Source of the DNA: Aptenodytes patagonicus | Lineage: Eukaryota > Chordata > Aves > Sphenisciformes > Spheniscidae | DNA: 64,000 nucleotides | Assembly: GCF_965638725.1 (NCBI RefSeq) | Contig: NC_134955.1 | Span: 9,700,316-9,764,315 of the forward strand | Direction: 5' to 3' | Part shown: piece by piece, positions 60,501 through 64,000 of the stretch | Layout: the number at the start of each line of letters is the position of its first letter | Position numbering within the stretch: the first letter of the stretch is position 1 | The notes under the pieces: model-generated | Seen by the model: the letters and a program-made list of their open reading frames with translations, nothing else | Database searches by the model: none | What the model was told of the DNA's origin: nothing | Made by a program: the position numbers and the translations under genes

Positions 60501-63385
60501 TAACTCAACAGGGCACTACCTAAAGTGAACTGGGACTTTGACCGTTTGGGAGTGTTCTCAAAATAAATAAAGGACCTAACTCTGCTCTCTAGTGCCAAGT
60601 AATTAATTTCTTCCAGGGAAAGAAACAAAATAGTAAACTACCGTACTGTGTGAGTGAGTGTGGCATGATTTGTTCCTGAATTTTAAAATTGGATAGATTT
60701 TTTCATATATCTCCCTTCAAAGAGGAAGGCAATTGTATTTATGTAATTGAGGTAGAGATGGTCACAGCAGGTTTTGGGGGAAGTCAAGAAAGAACATGCT
60801 GCTTTACTTGCTTTACATTTATTACTTAGAACATCATAAAAAGCATTGTATTTTTCTTTTGTTTTATTTTATGTATTTGTGTCTGACAAAAACCATTGTA
60901 TGTCCACATTTAAACATCCATTAAAAAAATTCTGTAAAATATTATGCTAACACATAATGCCAACTGACTTCAACCATAGGAAAAAAGTCCCCTCTAAAAT
61001 GCTAATAATTAAAGTGCATTTACACAGTTTCTATATATTATTTAAAGGTAATATACTGCTGTTGCACAGGCAGATGTCTGCACTACATCAATACTTCTTT
61101 ATCTCTGCTTTGCTTTGAAAGTTATTTTTCTCCTTTTTCAGAAACCTACATTTCTGTGTATTGCTTACGTATCTAACTTTGAAGATTTCTTTTAAAATAG
61201 CTATAAGTGACATTAATAAATCTCTGTCTTCGGGGGGTTGATACTTTTCTTAGTAGCACTCCTTTTCAATAGTTTCTCTTTGGATGTTAACCTTAAATTG
61301 CAACTTAAAGATTAAAGATATTTCAGGAATTGGCAAGAATTCTGAATCATAATGTACTGAGTGTGACATGATTTGACTTGATCACAGGCCCTGGTATTTT
61401 CAGTGTTCTCAGGAATACATAAATTATTGAAAGAAAACAAAATGAAAGGAATAGCTAGCCAGCCAAACTCAGAAAGGTAAGCAAATTCATGAATATCACA
61501 GCTCAAGTAAAGCATTTTTAATTCCCTTACAGATGACTGAAGAACTGATTTTCTGGTCTTACTTAGTCACTTGGGCTGCAGTAATCACTATGTCTAAGAG
61601 GAGCTACTGAGGATGTCTATTAAAATGATGATTTGTAATTCAGCTCTGGAATTATTGAAGCTTTGGGGAACTAAAAGACAAGATTTTTACTCAGTGAATC
61701 CACCCATTTCTAATTCCACCGTTCTCAAGAATAAGAGTAGTTACATTTAAGCACCAGAGAATAAAAAAAGTTAAATTTAAGCACCAGAGAAAATATGATT
61801 AATAATTTAAATAGTTGTTGCTTAGAGGTGAAAAAACAGAAGTAAGCACTTTGCCAGCAGAATGCGGTTTCTGGACTGCAGGAGGTGAAATGTAGACCAC
61901 AGCTCTTGGTGCTACTCTTCAGCACTAAAAACCCCCACATTTGAAGGTCTGCAAGAAGATGGGTATTTCATGAAATACGCAGTATGAGAAGAAGCATTAT
62001 TGAGAAAAATAAAACAACAGGTAAGGGTAGTATATTTTAATACAACTAAATGTTTCTTGACAATTAAGGGATTGGAGGGCATAGTAGATAATTTAGTAGC
62101 TCTTTTCCAACTCAGATGTCCCTGACACTGCAGTTCCACTGTGACTAATTTGTTCGAACAAAACAACAAATGGACGAATTCATCTGAATTTGATTTTTAG
62201 TCTTTAAGATGGTTTCTTTTCTGCCTATTTTCTCCAATTAAGACATTTAAAGGAAGAAAAAGAAACACAATGCTAGAAATGATGAATTTCATTGACGGGA
62301 ACCAGGAACAATAATTCATGTAAAATCAGTGTAAAGAAGGACTTCACAATTCAGTCCATTGTCTGTGAGCTTAATAGATCTATGCCCTGCGTCATAAGGC
62401 ATTCTAGATTGATAACAATGCATGGTAATTACTTATTAATCATAGAGAAATATTTTATGTAAGAGCTTTTCAGATGAAATTCAGTCATTCCACTGGATTA
62501 AAGACTTCTGTACAGAAGACCTATTTTCTATGGTTAATGGTTTTGATTTTCCTGTCTGTCCATTGTCAAAAAACCCTGAACTTGGGGAATCTCAACAACT
62601 GAGATGGATTTAATATTTACAAATTTTCCTTGCACAGATTTTCTTCAAATTTTGTAGTCTGCATTTATTCACCAACCACTTTCTTGGTCTTTAAATTGTG
62701 TGCTCTAGATCCCGTGTGAGAATTTGATACATGGAATTAAAATAGAATGGTGTAATTTTCAGTATATAGATGGGAGACGCTTATCATGTCTCCTTTGGGA
62801 TTTCAGTCCCTGGTGTAGTTTCAGTTATGCAAATAACTGATGTAGATATGATTGACATTAATGGCAATTGCATGCGACTGACGTAGGTTGGTTGGATTTA
62901 TTCTATCCTGTTGAAGCACTCTAAGTGATACCTGAGTGGTGGGATTTGCTAACTGTCCATGCTGTGTTGGCTTCGAAGCACAGCTAGGAAGGTGTAATGG
63001 ATGGGAGATACTGAGAACACCCCACTGGCATGTCGAAGAAAGATTCTTTGGACTCATTCTGTTACTGCTCTTCAGGTTTTTGGGTTGCATAGGTACCTGA
63101 GTTTGTTTCTGCCTGTGGCTGCTTGAAGGTGACTGTATGGTGCACAGGACCGTGCAGCATGGCCTGCACCATCTCCCCTCCTCCAGGTCTTTGGTGCCCC
63201 TTCAAAACATAGAGGGAACCTACTCAGCCCTCTCCATAGCTGAACTGGTTACACACTCAGCAGCAGCAGGATGCCTGCCAGGAGGGGGATGCATCAGAGG
63301 CATCTCAGGGCAGCCCTGGCTTAGCAGGTACTGTGTAGACCTGGAGCCACATGGACTAAATCTGTCAGAAACCAGGTGCCACTAG
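57588..63385. other. Intergenic, no gene recognised
   Basis: This is AT-rich sequence with a 176-codon open frame at 58492-59022 that lacks family resemblance and looks random (hydrophobic and Cys/His-scattered, typical of translated AT-rich DNA). A 30-bp tandem duplication lies at 61741. On the minus strand this part could include the long 3' UTR of a downstream gene such as CD59, but nothing proves it. Confidence 0.5.
61741..61800. repeat. 30-bp tandem duplication
   Basis: TTACATTTAAGCACCAGAG at 61741 recurs as TTAAATTTAAGCACCAGAG at 61771. The first 21 bases match at 20 positions and the unit ends diverge. Confidence 0.8.
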
Positions 63386-63605
63386 TCATAGAATCATAGA
63401 ATAGTTTGGGTTGGAAGGGACCTCTAAAGGTCATCTAGTCCAACACCCCTGCTGGGGGCAGGGACGTCTTCAAGTAGATCAGGTTTCTTAGAGCTCCGTC
63501 CAGCCTGACCTTGAATGTTTCCAGGGATGGGGCATCCACCACCTCTCTGGGCAACCTGGGCCAGTGTTTCACCACCCTCAGCGTAAAAAATTTCTTCCTT
63601 GTAGT
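63386..63605 (-). mobile_element. CR1 3'-end fragment
   Basis: This is a short 5'-truncated CR1, antisense on the plus strand. Two TCATAGAA octamers mark its 3' end, followed by TTGGGTTGGAAGGGACCTCT and the conserved ATCTAGTCCAACACCCCTGC. The minus strand still encodes the C-terminal ORF2 signature KKFFTLRVVKHWPRLPREVV. The 3' UTR wording differs from the copy at 7477, indicating a different CR1 subfamily. Homology fades near 63605. Confidence 0.9.
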
Positions 63606-64000
63606 CAATGCCAGGGTGCTGCACCTGGCCCCTGGCAACTACCGCACACACCTGCGAGTTGTGGTTACTCAAGCAAACCCTCCTTCCCTCTCCACCAAAC
63701 TCTCATGCCAAGCTGAGCCAGTTCTGGCTGGCCGCTAGCCATGGCTGATGGGCAGTAGTGTCACCAGCCACTACCATTGGCTCTGCAGGAGCTGGAGTTG
63801 GTTGTAGCGGGTCACCCTGGGGAGATGTTGTGTTCACATGGGGTGCCAGATCCTTGGCAGTAACACACTTAGACGTGTACCTGGTGACTGGGGAAAAGGG
63901 GACTAACAATGAGAGAACGAAATGTTTCACAAGAGACTGCTGGGTTCAGGCAGGGATGTCCTTGGCCCTCTGAAAAGTTTGGAGGCAAATCCCTCTGGTT
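63606..64000. other. Unassigned, moderately GC-rich end of window
   Basis: This is about 400 bases of higher GC than the average of the window, with no recognised gene or repeat. Together with 63120-63385 it flanks the CR1 piece, so the CR1 may have inserted into an older unidentified element. Confidence 0.4.

Noticed and set aside
1..64000. CRISPR arrays, tRNA or rRNA genes, prokaryote-type operons
   Set aside because: No spaced direct-repeat arrays, tRNA-like promoter boxes or rRNA text were seen; the window is vertebrate.

Overview
This is a vertebrate nuclear window, almost certainly from a bird. It is AT-rich, with widely spaced short exons bounded by GT...AG introns and one CpG island. 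It carries CR1 LINE copies whose 3' ends have the avian ATTCTATG octamer tail, plus a solo LTR of an endogenous retrovirus. There is no bacterial-type gene organisation.

Layout. (1) Positions 1-19765 hold the last five coding exons of a plus-strand gene that I recognise as KIAA1549L: 1335-1682, 10215-10312, 11543-11688, 15431-15582 and 19484-19765. All splice phases agree, and the exons encode 341 residues ending in a stop codon. A 5'-truncated CR1 in antisense orientation sits in the first complete intron (7477 to about 9440) and keeps a long open reverse-transcriptase frame. (2) About 19766-28600 is probably a long 3' UTR with several possible polyadenylation signals. It contains a striking 25-bp-arm hairpin next to a TA microsatellite. 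(3) A minus-strand two-exon gene, C11orf91, occupies 35302-33708. Its first exon lies in a CpG island and its last exon encodes only about 22 residues. KIAA1549L and C11orf91 are therefore convergent, as I recall at human 11p13. That shared order separates KIAA1549L from its paralogue KIAA1549. (4) About 35600-64000 shows no coding exon I can recognise. It contains a 1078-bp solo LTR with 5-bp target-site duplications (40692-41769), a decayed CR1 piece (about 57316-57587), a short CR1 3' end (63386 to about 63605), small repeats and palindromes. CD59, expected next on the minus strand from human gene order, was not found and may begin past the right edge.

The two host genes are not known to me to act together; they are neighbours. 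I found no convincing new multi-gene system. The points most worth checking are the hairpin in the putative 3' UTR, the tiny last exon of C11orf91, the uninterrupted CR1 reverse-transcriptase frame, and the internal repeat structure of the solo LTR. All family assignments rest on reading the sequence and recall; no database search was run.
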